Assembly (NCBI GenBank): GCA_009869945.1
Contig: WIXG01000564.1
Location: 1 to 38,404 of the forward strand
Reading direction: 5' to 3'
Origin: Mesaphorura yosii
Lineage: Eukaryota; Arthropoda; Collembola; Poduromorpha; Tullbergiidae
DNA length: 38,404 bases
A model generated the notes under the pieces. That model ran no database searches. It was not told the DNA's origin and was given only the letters and a program-made list of their open reading frames with translations. Position numbers and translations under genes: made by a program. Numbering within the stretch: the first letter of the stretch is position 1; each line of letters opens with the position of its first letter. Positions 21,668 to 30,986 of this stretch are shown here, in pieces.

Positions 21668-24607
21668 TCACTCGAATTTCGTGTTCATGCTTTGTTCTTC
21701 ATTCCCACGGCCTTGACTGCTGTTGCTGTGGGTGTCCACTGGGTATGCCCACTCCAGGTCCAGTGAATGGGGCAGTTGAGGAAAGTGATACTGAGTTTGA
21801 GCCGTCAAAATTTGCGACTGTGACGCAAACTGCACTGGAGATGCCATAAATGGACGGACGTCGACGTCGACTCCGAAGTTCAAAGCCTGAGGCGGCGGCT
21901 GAGGCTGCGAGAGACTCCAAATTCGCTGGGGCCCAGGCGACTCGTGGCGGTTGCGGTCGCTGGCGGGTGATTCAGGCGGAAAATACGCTGCGAGGCCTTG
22001 GCTTAGTGCTCTGACATCGCTGGTAAAGTTCTGGAATGGGTTTCCATTGTCATTATAAGGATCAAGGTCTTCAAGGCGCAGATTGGAACTGACGTTTACA
22101 TCAATAAACACTGGATTGCCTTCAAAGGTTTTGGAAGACAATCCAAATCGATACTGTGGTTCGCCTTGGTGTTGACTGTGGCTTTGATTTCGATTCTGAT
22201 CCGCAGCCGCAACCGCAGCTGCTTCAGTGAAGCTTGGTTCTGGCTCCTCCACATTTGCACCTGTTCCCAGTCGGTCGCAATCGTAATAGACATCAGACGG
22301 ACGTGAGTAGCAGTGACTGGCTTCATTTCTTTCGAAGATGTGTGGCAGTGCCGATCCGGGTGTTGGCGGAGAAAGTTTAAGAATTTCTTCTCCGCCAGTT
22401 ATTGGCACAGACATGGGCGAGGGGACACGTGATCGCGCTACATCTACTTGACCAATATCTTCCATATCGATTATGTTTCCATCTTGGCCGATGTTCACAT
22501 CTTCTCCAGGGCTTGACAGCACTTCTGGAGGCTCGCACTCACGCCCAGACCAGAGCAATGACTGACAGTCTCTTAAATCCAGAAGCAGCGATGCCGATGC
22601 GAGTTCTGAATTTTCAGCGGTGCCGGATGACGGCGGGGGCAAGGAAAGATCGTCAACACGAGATAATGTGGATGCCGTCGACATCGGCGTAAGCGACCCA
22701 GAGCTCGTTCCCGTTCCCGTCCTCGAGAAAGGCGTCGCAAGCCATGCCGGCGTTCGGATTCGAATCTCACGAAGCCCTGTCTTAGCGTTCATAAACTCCT
22801 CCGAGAAGGGTTGAGCTTGAGCTTTGATTTCATCGTCTTCGCCTTCACCGTGGAGCGAAGCAACTGGAGCAACAGGCAGAATTTGTGAAAGGGATGTCGC
22901 TGAAGCCATCGACGCCTCCGACCCGCAGAGACTAAAGATTGGCAGGTGCAGGTGCTGAAGCACTCCTACTCTTGCGACAGCGTTTGGAGTTCCGTTGCCA
23001 GCTGCTGGAGCGGCCGAAATGGACACCCAAACATCAGGCCCAAGCAATTCTTCGACTGATTTTGCATTGGCATCTGCTTCTGCTTCTGCACTCTGGAAAT
23101 ACGAATACAGTGACTTCTGCACCATTTTCTTCTTGTGAGGGTGAGGAGCTCGTGGAGTGCTAAAATTGTGTCGTAGCGTTTCGTGATGGTGCCGCTGTTG
23201 CTGCTCTGGCGTTGGCCTTGACTCGAAGTAGGATGAAGGAGCAACACTTCCAGTCGGGCTCAGTGGAATCACCGTCTGACTATTCCCTTCTTCTCGCTGC
23301 TGATTCGCGTTTGTATTCGTGGAACTCGGCTTCACTCTGTTGCCATTTTCCATACCAGTAGTCACAGGGGAATTTGTCAGATCAATTACTTCAGGAGCCA
23401 CCCCGACGACACCGACGTCGATATTGATATCAATGTCGTTTGCCTCATCATTTGTTCGACCAGGAGAGTACCCGAGAAGAATTTCACTGAGAGATTGATT
23501 ATCATCATCTAAATCACGATCTCGATCAAGGACGCTGATGCTGGATCGTGATGGAGTAATTATGATGGATTCCGGGTCTTTGTCAGCTTGATACAGGACT
23601 GATTTTTGGTATGACAGTGACGTCTGATCCACTTCTGACCCATACCTTGGGCGTTGACCAGGTGTGCTCGCGACCACGATTTGCTGTAGGCAGCCTTCAA
23701 GCACGGAGTACACGGATTGGACGGATTCTGGGCTACGAATCGTGGCAGGACTTGGCTCTGGTGTTTGTGCAAATGCAAAGTAGGATCCTGCTTGGTTTCT
23801 GCCATAAGAAACAGGCACTGATGGCGCTGGACATGAGTGGAATGACGAAATGCTTGCTGCCGGACCGCCGACGCACCTACTGTGGCCACATGACTGCTGT
23901 TGCAAGCTGGAGCTTCTCGATATCGGTCTTGGAGTCGGAGTCCACGCAAGTGAACTAGAACTTAACTCGCTTTGAATGTCGTGCTCGTGAGGACTACTAC
24001 TTCGATACGATTCAAGTCTTGACCTGGAAGAACGAGGAAGAGAAGATGCCAACGAAGAGACTGAATAGGGGCTTAACGAAGACACTGGCTGGACTTCTTC
24101 AATGTCTTCGAGTTGCATTCTCTCCAACAGACGATCATTTTCTTGATACATTCCATGAATACTTTCACTGCTCACGCTTAGGCTCTCGTCGGATTGGATT
24201 TGCCGTGCACCGCCTCTGAGTCTGACTCCTTTCGGCGCCTTGTCAAGTTCCAGTTCATGTGAAAGTTGAAGAGCCAACGCTTGGCCAAATGTCGGGAGAC
24301 TTTCCTTCGCGAATGCCAGCAGTGGACATGTTCTCTTATTTTCCAGTCGCTGAATATAATTTCTTGAGGCAGCATTGTTATTTCGCCTTAAATCTGGCTG
24401 TTGCTGAGGCGGCCCGCCTGAACGGAAGTTGCTGTTGTTTCGATGATAATTCCAGCCATAGCCTCCTCCACCAGCACCGCCGGCGCCTCCCCCTCGTCCA
24501 CCACCACCACCATGATCGCCTCGGTTTGGGAAAAATCGATGGATTGGCCGATTGTTTTGGCGTTCCTGCTGCTGCAGACGATATCGGGCGCCTCCGACCC
24601 AATTCAT
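21668..24607 (-). CDS. 979-residue disordered protein with PIP box and SIM
   Basis: One uninterrupted coding exon on the minus strand, with ATG at 24607. The family is not recognised. The N-terminus is RGG/Gly-rich (about 30-60), followed by a predicted helix around LLAFAKESLPTFGQALALQL. Most of the rest is Ser/Pro/Gln-rich and looks disordered, with many SP sites. Two linear motifs stand out. VIDLT (407-411, in APEVIDLTNSP) is a textbook SUMO-interacting core. QKSLYSYF (497-504), after the basic run HKKKMV, fits the PCNA-binding consensus QxxLxxYF exactly. A weaker PIP-like NRPIHRFF lies at 19-26. These suggest a nuclear partner of SUMO and PCNA; that is inference. A spliced 5' leader is likely: the minus strand has a GTAAGC donor at 24767-24762. 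Confidence 0.88.
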   Translation of the reverse strand: MNWVGGARYRLQQQERQNNRPIHRFFPNRGDHGGGGGRGGGAGGAGGGGYGWNYHRNNSNFRSGGPPQQQPDLRRNNNAASRNYIQRLENKRTCPLLAFAKESLPTFGQALALQLSHELELDKAPKGVRLRGGARQIQSDESLSVSSESIHGMYQENDRLLERMQLEDIEEVQPVSSLSPYSVSSLASSLPRSSRSRLESYRSSSPHEHDIQSELSSSSLAWTPTPRPISRSSSLQQQSCGHSRCVGGPAASISSFHSCPAPSVPVSYGRNQAGSYFAFAQTPEPSPATIRSPESVQSVYSVLEGCLQQIVVASTPGQRPRYGSEVDQTSLSYQKSVLYQADKDPESIIITPSRSSISVLDRDRDLDDDNQSLSEILLGYSPGRTNDEANDIDINIDVGVVGVAPEVIDLTNSPVTTGMENGNRVKPSSTNTNANQQREEGNSQTVIPLSPTGSVAPSSYFESRPTPEQQQRHHHETLRHNFSTPRAPHPHKKKMVQKSLYSYFQSAEAEADANAKSVEELLGPDVWVSISAAPAAGNGTPNAVARVGVLQHLHLPIFSLCGSEASMASATSLSQILPVAPVASLHGEGEDDEIKAQAQPFSEEFMNAKTGLREIRIRTPAWLATPFSRTGTGTSSGSLTPMSTASTLSRVDDLSLPPPSSGTAENSELASASLLLDLRDCQSLLWSGRECEPPEVLSSPGEDVNIGQDGNIIDMEDIGQVDVARSRVPSPMSVPITGGEEILKLSPPTPGSALPHIFERNEASHCYSRPSDVYYDCDRLGTGANVEEPEPSFTEAAAVAAADQNRNQSHSQHQGEPQYRFGLSSKTFEGNPVFIDVNVSSNLRLEDLDPYNDNGNPFQNFTSDVRALSQGLAAYFPPESPASDRNRHESPGPQRIWSLSQPQPPPQALNFGVDVDVRPFMASPVQFASQSQILTAQTQYHFPQLPHSLDLEWAYPVDTHSNSSQGRGNEEQSMNTKFE

Positions 24608-25055
24608 GACGTGACGCTGGTGCTTTAATTGTAATTATTGTCCAGTTGCAGCAGAGATTTCACAGCAGAGCCCACTTTGCTGCCTCGTGCTGTCCTGCAC
24701 TAGCAATTAATCATGAAAGTTATTTAAGGTTTCAAGTTTGCAATTAATTGAAAAAGAAAGTGCTTACCTTCAGGCTACAGTCGCTCCAGGCTCAGGTGCA
24801 GCTGCAGGATCAGCCTATCTGAGCCAAAATGAAGTGCAGTTAAGATAATTAACAAGAACTGACTGAAGTGATAAACTGATGCACAGTCGGGTCTCGGAAG
24901 ATGGGAACTCTTGAAAACTAATGCATGAGAGTGCAATTCTGTTAAAAAGTCCAAAGTAGTCAACAACTTTCTGGTTTCTAGCAGAATCTCAAAGGAAATA
25001 ACCACATCCGTGAAGCAAATCGAGATTTTATGCCAGGTCAGAAAATAAAATTCCG
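24608..25055 (-). other. 5' leader region of the PIP/SIM gene
   Basis: No coding gene is seen. A minus-strand sequence ending TGAAG followed by GTAAGC (donor 24767-24762) probably closes a non-coding first exon. A possible acceptor on the minus strand lies near 24700. The promoter is squeezed between this exon and the SIRT5 poly(A) site. Confidence 0.4.
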
Positions 25056-25061
25056 TTTATT
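25056..25061 (-). terminator. AATAAA poly(A) signal of SIRT5
   Basis: The minus strand reads AATAAA, 145 bp beyond the SIRT5 stop codon. Confidence 0.55.
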
Positions 25062-25206
25062 CATTCTAGTTTTTTTCTTAAACACACGCTGACAGTCCCA
25101 GATTTCTATCCGGATCGTTCGTATTTTAGGTGTGGCGCGGCTGCGTTTTCTTTGCTTGTAACGCACGTAAAATTGCAAATGGCTGTCGAGGAATCAGTCG
25201 GGCGAA

Positions 25207-26264
25207 TCAAAAAGGAGCGAGTGCGTCCGCCAGAGTGGACCCACAGGGGCCTTCAATATGGAACCTGTAGAAATGAGAATAAAACAATAAAATTTGCACC
25301 AATCAAGTCCCAGAAGCAGAGGGCCGTCAGATTATGGAATAACGCACTGGAAAATATCCGTCGCTGGTGTCTTCTCCAAATTAAATTCAGCTACTGGCAT
25401 TCCACGGGCGACAACGCGTGGCCCAAACTCGTTTGCAGGCTCCACGACAGAGGACGTCCCCGCTACGAGGCAAAGGTCGCAATTATCCAGCCATTCGTCT
25501 GAAACGCAGCAAATTCAACTGGAAAGATAGATAATGTTGTTCCAGACTAGAGAAACTACTTACAGCAAGTCGTCATGTGGGCGTCGGTCGGGTCTTCGTC
25601 GAACCAAATTATGTCCGGCCTGAGCAGACCGCCACAGCCCGCCCTTTGACAGCGTGGAAGGAATTTCCGTGGTATGTTGGCGTTCAGGCCCTCAGGCGAG
25701 CCTTTCCCGAGCAGCGCGGGACAAATCGGGCTCGCGTAGTTGGTCGTGATTTCTTTGCATGTGGTACACTGGACTTTGTACAAAGAACCGTGCAGCTCGA
25801 TCAAATCCGTGGGTGTCGGCTTCGTACCCGTGCCCGTGCTCGGGCTGAGAGCGACCGCAGCTTTTGTATGGAGTTCGTCAATGTTTTGGGTGATGATCAC
25901 AAACTTTTTCCCGTCACGCTCAAATCGCTTCTGGCATTCAGCGAGGACTTTGTGAGCCTGCGAGCGCGAAATTTTTCGGAATTAGCCTGTCTGATTAAAT
26001 TTTAATGCATCTTACCGTGTTTGGCTCCTTATTCTTCGCTACTTCCCTTCTGTAATGATACAGCTCCCACACGAGCGAAGGATTCCGTTGAAAAGTGTCG
26101 TATCGTGCAATCTGCTGAATTTCGAACCCTCGCCAGTACGAGTCTGCCCCTCGAAACGTTGGAATTCCTGACTCGGCTGATACGCCAGCGCCAGTGAGCA
26201 CGACGACGTAGGTGCTGCGCTGGAAAACTTTGCGAAATTCGATCAGACTTGACGACGGAGCCAT
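25207..26264 (-). CDS. SIRT5: SIRT5-type NAD+-dependent lysine deacylase
   Basis: Four exons on the minus strand: 26264-26016, 25957-25564, 25498-25348 and 25264-25207, giving 283 residues. Visible sirtuin motifs are [15 protein letters not shown] (25-39) for NAD binding, ITQNIDELH (105-113), catalytic His139 in ELHGSL, and zinc cysteines CTTC (147-150) and CQRAGC. The class III pair that reads negatively charged acyl groups is kept as Tyr69 and Arg72 in LYHYRREV, so desuccinylase/demalonylase/deglutarylase activity is predicted. The last exon ([17 protein letters not shown]) is short but restores the usual C-terminus. The start aligns with an internal methionine region of vertebrate SIRT5, so no mitochondrial presequence is visible; an upstream 5' exon or a cytosolic form are both possible. 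Confidence 0.93.
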
Positions 26265-27220
26265 TTTGGAGACAGAACCAACTTTTATTTATCACGCACA
26301 GATCACAGCTGCAGTCGATATCCAAATGACCTCTCCTCGTCTTCATTTTAGCTTAATCGCTCAGCATTCGAAATCAAAGAAGAGGACAATCGACAATGAG
26401 GAAGCGCTCGAGACATTTTTATTGGCTGTCAGCTTATCAAAAGTATCATATCGTTAATATGCATAGTAAAAGTTGTCTTGTGATCTCTGATCTGTGATCG
26501 TCATCGCTCGGGTCGGTCGTGCTTGTGCAAGATAACTGCGGATCAGCATGTGGCATAAAAGGAGATGCGATTTTGACTGTGATTGTGAATACAAAACGGT
26601 CGCAATCACAGGCGATTGACATACAGGAAGAGCATCTTTGTATAAATTATTGTCAATGCAGCGTAGCGTCCGCCGTCTGGCCAATTTTCATCTGCGATTC
26701 GCCACGTGCGAGTTTTATTACTTTTAATGAATGGTCAAGGAGAATAGTCGTAAAAAGTTTATGTTTATGCTGTGAGACAACTTTTTTGAATCACTTTGTT
26801 GGAAAATCAATTGCCCTTCTGTGAAAAATACGAAATTAGCCGCTTACAACTGGTTACTGGATCGAGATTAGTTTCATAAATTGAGTTTCGCATCGTTCGA
26901 CATGCAAAAGATGAAAATGCGTGTGGTTTCGTCAGAGATGAGACTCATTGTCATTCATGAGACTACAGCGAGAGCGTCGATTCTACTGCCAAAGGAGGAA
27001 GATTTAAAAGATGAATTGAAATCTATACGCGAATTGGTGAATTTCCCGTCCCCATGTCCCCGTCTTCTTTATTTACAGCGAGCTCCGAACCATTATCTTC
27101 TTCGTAATTCTCTAGAACTGAGCGATAGAGTTAACAAGTTATTTAGCCTTTTCATGGCGAGTTGATTAGCTGCATTCTTCTGCAATTCCTATCAGTGTGA
27201 GTGACTGACGGCGACGCGCA
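26265..27220. promoter_or_regulatory. Divergent promoter region, SIRT5 / mL49
   Basis: SIRT5 (minus) and mL49 (plus) diverge across about 950 bp, so both promoters lie here. No coding gene is supported. An open frame with ATG near 26902 runs to 27165 (about 87 residues) but has no recognisable motif and no splice partner. Confidence 0.45.
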
Positions 27221-28047
27221 ATGAAGTCACTGCAACGGACAATACATATCGGGGCCGATCTCGTAAGAAAGGTAAGCTCAGTGCCAACGCCAATTAAGCA
27301 ACTAAAGTACGACTGTTTAAGCTGCTGATAAGGATTCCTCATTTGTTCTATTCTTCCATTCACTTTTAAGGATGTCCTCGCCACCGGCTTTCTTCCAACT
27401 TGCAATCTTCCCTTCCTCCGCCTTTCAAAGCCACCATCGCCACTGATAGTTCCTTCCAGACTCCAAACCGGTTACTCGTACAAGGGAGGGTCGTACTACG
27501 GATCCAAAGTGGTGGACGACAAAAGTCTTGAGCTGTTCACTAAATGCGAAAAGTCGTATAAGGAGTGGAAATACGTCGAGAAGCTCTTCCCAAACGTGTA
27601 CGTGCCCGAGGCTCCTACCGATCCAGACATTCAGCTTGCATCTGGCTGGCAACCACCGCGACAGACTCCCGAAAACTGCAGCCTTCCGTATTTCATCCCC
27701 CGCACCAAAAATCACATGATACCTGTCTATCTGTGGGTGTACAGGAAAGGGGACGACAGAGATGAGAGAAGGCGCACCCAGATTAAGCATGTCGAAGGAA
27801 ACCTTTGGGTAAGTTAAATTACCCTTTGCACTGGGTTTTTGGTGCTGTTACCTAAAAATTGAGGCATTTCATTTGATCGTTGGTAATTGGCTCCCAGGCG
27901 CTCGAAAAGGAGCTCGGCGCTTATCTTCGAGACAAATACCCGAGGAAGGTGATTGTGACGTGGGTGAACGAGAGTTGGCGGCAAGTTTTTGTACGGAGAG
28001 ATTACGTGGATGATGTCAAGGAGTGGGTGCTCAATCAGGGCTTCTAA
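27221..28047 (+). CDS. MRPL49: Mitochondrial large ribosomal subunit protein mL49
   Basis: Three exons: 27221-27271, 27371-27808 and 27898-28047, all in phase 0, giving 212 residues. The N-terminal ~35 residues are basic and hydroxylated with few acids (MKSLQRTIHIGADLVRK...), as expected of a mitochondrial targeting sequence. The body carries the mL49 signatures SGWQPPR, LPYFIPRTKNHMIPVYL, a KHVEGNLWALEKEL block and a C-terminal VLNQGF ending. The protein is part of the mitochondrial 39S ribosomal subunit. It is slightly longer than vertebrate mL49 (166), mainly at the N-terminus. It is divergent from the mitochondrial deacylase SIRT5, a pairing that may be accidental. Confidence 0.93.
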
Positions 28048-28119
28048 ATGCCAAACCCTCACAAGTAATCAAACTGTATTTAGTTAGTCCCAGTCGATGA
28101 TTAGTCAATTTTTCATTGC

Positions 28120-28125
28120 AATAAA
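28120..28125 (+). terminator. AATAAA poly(A) signal of mL49
   Basis: The hexamer lies 72 bp after the mL49 stop codon. The following ~340 bp, up to the stop codon of the minus-strand gene at 28467, contain no supported feature and likely include that gene's 3' UTR. Confidence 0.65.
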
Positions 28126-28466
28126 GATGCAGGTCAATTGCCTTACCTTCTCAGAACGACCTACGTATTGACGATGACGCAATAATTTTACGAGATTCGT
28201 GTTTCGTGTATTTTTAGGTTTTACTATTCATAAACCTGTCTCATTGTTTAATTGTTTTTAACTGCAGGTCACGATTTACGACTTAGACTACGACTTACGG
28301 CTTAGACAAGGAACGTCATTTAAAGTAACTTAACTTCTCTTAAGCTTTAAGCAATAATTATTAAAACAGTCTTGGGGTAATGCGTAAGCCTTCTGTTCTA
28401 GTCAAAAGCGTAATAGTAATTAAGTAATCACTTCAGGCTTACGGTTTCAGGTCGCAGCTTCGAACT

Positions 28467-29210
28467 TCACAGAATTTCGACGATATGAATTTTATTGCTG
28501 TTGTAATCGTTCAAAAACTCCACGCTGTTGGAGGCGCTTGGGCTCGAGCTCGAACCAGAGCAAACTGCTTCCGTCGTCGTCATCGCTGACGTCGACGTGC
28601 TCGGTCGAGCTTCCATTTCGATAGGAACCATGAGCTCGTATTTGCTTGTACTCGCGCCACCGCCGCCGCCTCCCAAAATATTTAGCTTCAACTCTGACCT
28701 CAGCTTGGCGAAATTCGCAGACGCACTGGCAGTGGCTGCACTGACGTCTGGCACGGCTTCCCAATTGATTCTCGCACCAATCACGATGACCACCGCCAGC
28801 AGAATGCAGCCGAGAACCCCGAGAATCGGTCCGAGGACCCGGAACACTGTGAACGAGTGCAGGTGGGGCAAATGCGGAGTGGCGGAGTCGGATTCGTAAC
28901 TATGGCCGTGTCCGTGCCCATTTTTATCTTCATTCGTAATCAGCTTCAGCACGGTAGCATTGTTGTTGAGGTAAATGGTCGGGCTGCTCTCGGCGTTGGC
29001 GTTCTCGAAGTGCTCCGCGGCGAGTTCGGTGTGTCGTTTCCAGAAGTTGGATACTGCGAGCGGCGGCCAGTACCCGACGTGGATCAGGAGTCCACCTGCG
29101 GTGATGAAGGTCACGGACACGGCGAGACCGATGAGAAGGTAGTAAGCGTTGTCGGGCCTGGCGCGGGCGACGGAGGGTCCGGCGCCACCACCACTGCTTT
29201 TGGCGGTCAT
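28467..29210 (-). CDS. Two-pass membrane protein, TMEM200-like
   Basis: A single exon on the minus strand encodes 247 residues. Two hydrophobic segments are clear: about 23-48 (YYLLIGLAVSVTFITAGGLL, then GYWPP) and 123-147 (GPILGVLGCILLAVVIVIGA). The GYWP after the first segment and GPxLGxLG at the start of the second resemble the TMEM200 family, which has unknown function. Between them is a loop with a possible N-glycosylation site (NNAT, 83-86) and a His-rich HGHGHGH. The C-terminal 100 residues are Gly/Ser/Thr/Ala-rich and probably disordered. The large open frames on the opposite strand appear to be shadows. The TMEM200 link is from memory of the pattern and moderately uncertain. Confidence 0.75.
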   Translation of the reverse strand: MTAKSSGGGAGPSVARARPDNAYYLLIGLAVSVTFITAGGLLIHVGYWPPLAVSNFWKRHTELAAEHFENANAESSPTIYLNNNATVLKLITNEDKNGHGHGHSYESDSATPHLPHLHSFTVFRVLGPILGVLGCILLAVVIVIGARINWEAVPDVSAATASASANFAKLRSELKLNILGGGGGGASTSKYELMVPIEMEARPSTSTSAMTTTEAVCSGSSSSPSASNSVEFLNDYNSNKIHIVEIL

Positions 29211-30397
29211 TCTTGTGTGCTTGATGCTGCAGTGCGTTCACTGCATAAAAGTCAAAAAGCAAAGGATAAAACGCTGGAAGATTATTAATTATATTCCTTT
29301 ACAAAAGCACAATTACCTCAAACAGAAGTTTCTTGTTCTTCGCTACCTTCGTTATTCGCTGCTCTTTGCTTTGTCAACCGACGTCGTCAGCCGTGTGACA
29401 GCAGCCCGTTTTGACTTCACTGAGCACTGAATGGAACGCTGAGCCACAGGAAACAGAAGTTCATTGTATTCTACTGTGATGTGATGCGGTTCTCTCATCT
29501 CTGTTCTCTGTTACACTGCCTGCATGCACTGCAGTTATTATTTATAGTGTATCATTAATTCAGGCAGGCTGTTATTGTTATGCTACTCACATAATTCACT
29601 TAAGACCAAGACCAAGTAATAATAGTGTCGGTGTCGGCAATTTGTGCCTGTATTGCGTCTTGTTTGCAACTGCAGCTGAATCCCTTTGCAAATTGACAGC
29701 CAGGAGGCAGAAGCAGGTGAATTGTTGTACACGAAAAGCTCAAGCAAAATTCGCGAATCACTAATAGAATTCTGATTCTGATCCCTCATCTCATCGAGTT
29801 TTGCGCTGAAGACTGTGCAGACAGAGCCAAGTTGAATTGCAAGAGTTTGGTTGCTGCAGTTTTAGTTTACAACTGCAAATGTGCAAATCCTTCAAATGCA
29901 TTCGCGTCGCGTCGCTGCGCGTCTCAGCGCAGTGCGCTGGTAATTGGATGACGTGCATGAGATCATATGCGATACGAGCAAGAAAGGAATGAGAGCAAGG
30001 CAAAGTAATCACGTAATCACATGCTTGATGCGTTGAATCTCATGAAACAATTCAAGAAGGAGGCAAAAGGCAATGATCTTCAATACAAAATCAAAATCTG
30101 TAAAAATCGTAGTTCGCAGGGTTTCAATCGGTCAAGTAAATTCGCGATTCGTGAAACGCGACTCACAGGCGATAGCACTTGACAATTCTTTGACTCGGAG
30201 GCCGTGACATTTTGTACACCGAAGCAAGACTCGGGTTATTGCCCGTCTTGCGAATATTTACCTTTTGCCAAGCGTGAGGTGTGTCGACGACTCGAAAAAA
30301 TTCGGTATTTTATTCACATTTGTTGATTCTTCATTTTCGGCGCTATCGCTTTCGCTGCCTTTTTTGGAATTTTATAATTCGAACTTGTTTCAATAAT
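29211..30397. other. Intergenic stretch, no supported feature
   Basis: It should contain the promoter of the two-TM gene just upstream of 29210. Short open frames occur on both strands, but none shows a family motif, a plausible splice structure or a repeat. Confidence 0.45.
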
Positions 30398-30454
30398 TCA
30401 ACAATACAGCATAAACCTCCACTTTTCACTTATTCTTCCTTCACTTCCCACCAC

Positions 30455-30870
30455 CCCTTTTCGTACCCCTCGTAAACGTGCCCGAGCAGCGAGCTCCGGG
30501 CGAGTCTTCATTTGCACGGGATCTTTCATGGTGTGGAAGCCAGAGTCGTGGTCAGAGTCGATGACCTTCCAAAGGTTATTCGCCAAAAAAATCAGTCGAT
30601 GCTTCCAAGTCAGAAAGCAGTTTTTGAAAGAGAATATAATGGTCGAGATCGGAAGTTTTTCGGTTCTTTGCCGCGACGAATTTGGCGTAGGCGTTGGCAC
30701 AATCGTCGACGTCACCCATTTGAAGTACGCGAATCCGCAGCTGAAGATGAGCACCTTCCTGGAATCCTAACTGCTCCAGCGCACGATACACATATTGCAA
30801 TTGCAAAGCTGCGACTTGGCCCTCCTCGTGCTCTCGACCGTTCACCAGACTCCGTCCCGTATTGCGACAG
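30455..30870 (-). pseudogene. Ariadne C-terminal domain relic of an RBR ligase
   Basis: The minus-strand frame from about 30860 to 30603 reads REHEEGQVAALQLQ, then LRIRVLQMGDVDDCANAYAK, FVAAKNRK and LLSDLEASTD, in the order and spacing of the helical Ariadne domain of ARIH1-type ligases (EHxLxxQV, VL, AYxFxxxLKKN, DLExATExL). At a run of seven T (minus strand, near 30595) the frame shifts by one; beyond it the next frame continues NNLWKVIDSDHDSGFHTMKD and LAARARLRG, then loses similarity. The Ariadne domain autoinhibits the RING2 of intact enzymes. The upstream RING1-IBR part lies at 32740-33767, with the amidase gene between. Similarity is modest, so the assignment leans on the companion fragment. 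Confidence 0.5.
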
Positions 30871-30968
30871 AAGCGACCTGGTTAACCGACCGCGACGTAA
30901 GCGAGCCGGGTTAAACGACCGGCGGCATAAGCGACCGGAGACATAAGCGACCCACAGGCTAAGCGACG
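30871..30968. repeat. Imperfect tandem repeat, AAGCGACC units
   Basis: AAGCGA followed by CC, GC or CG starts at 30871, 30899, 30929, 30945 and 30961, with spacings 28, 30, 16 and 16. The two longer units also share TTAA[AC]CGACC. The array abuts the broken upstream edge of the Ariadne-domain relic. Confidence 0.6.
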
Positions 30969-30986
30969 GTGCCACATACCGTCTGG

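Noticed and set aside
22966..23247. LRGG in the 979-residue protein (KGVRLRGGARQ) as a ubiquitin-tail-like site
   Set aside because: It is an isolated tetrapeptide without a ubiquitin fold; arginine/glycine-rich chains produce it by chance.
26881..27165. Plus-strand frame of up to 94 codons between SIRT5 and mL49
   Set aside because: ATG-initiated version is about 87 codons with no recognised motif, and it lies in the shared promoter region; chance length for this composition.
28857..29288. 143-residue plus-strand frame opposite the two-TM gene
   Set aside because: Shadow of the GC-rich minus-strand exon, Gly/Val-rich without any motif.
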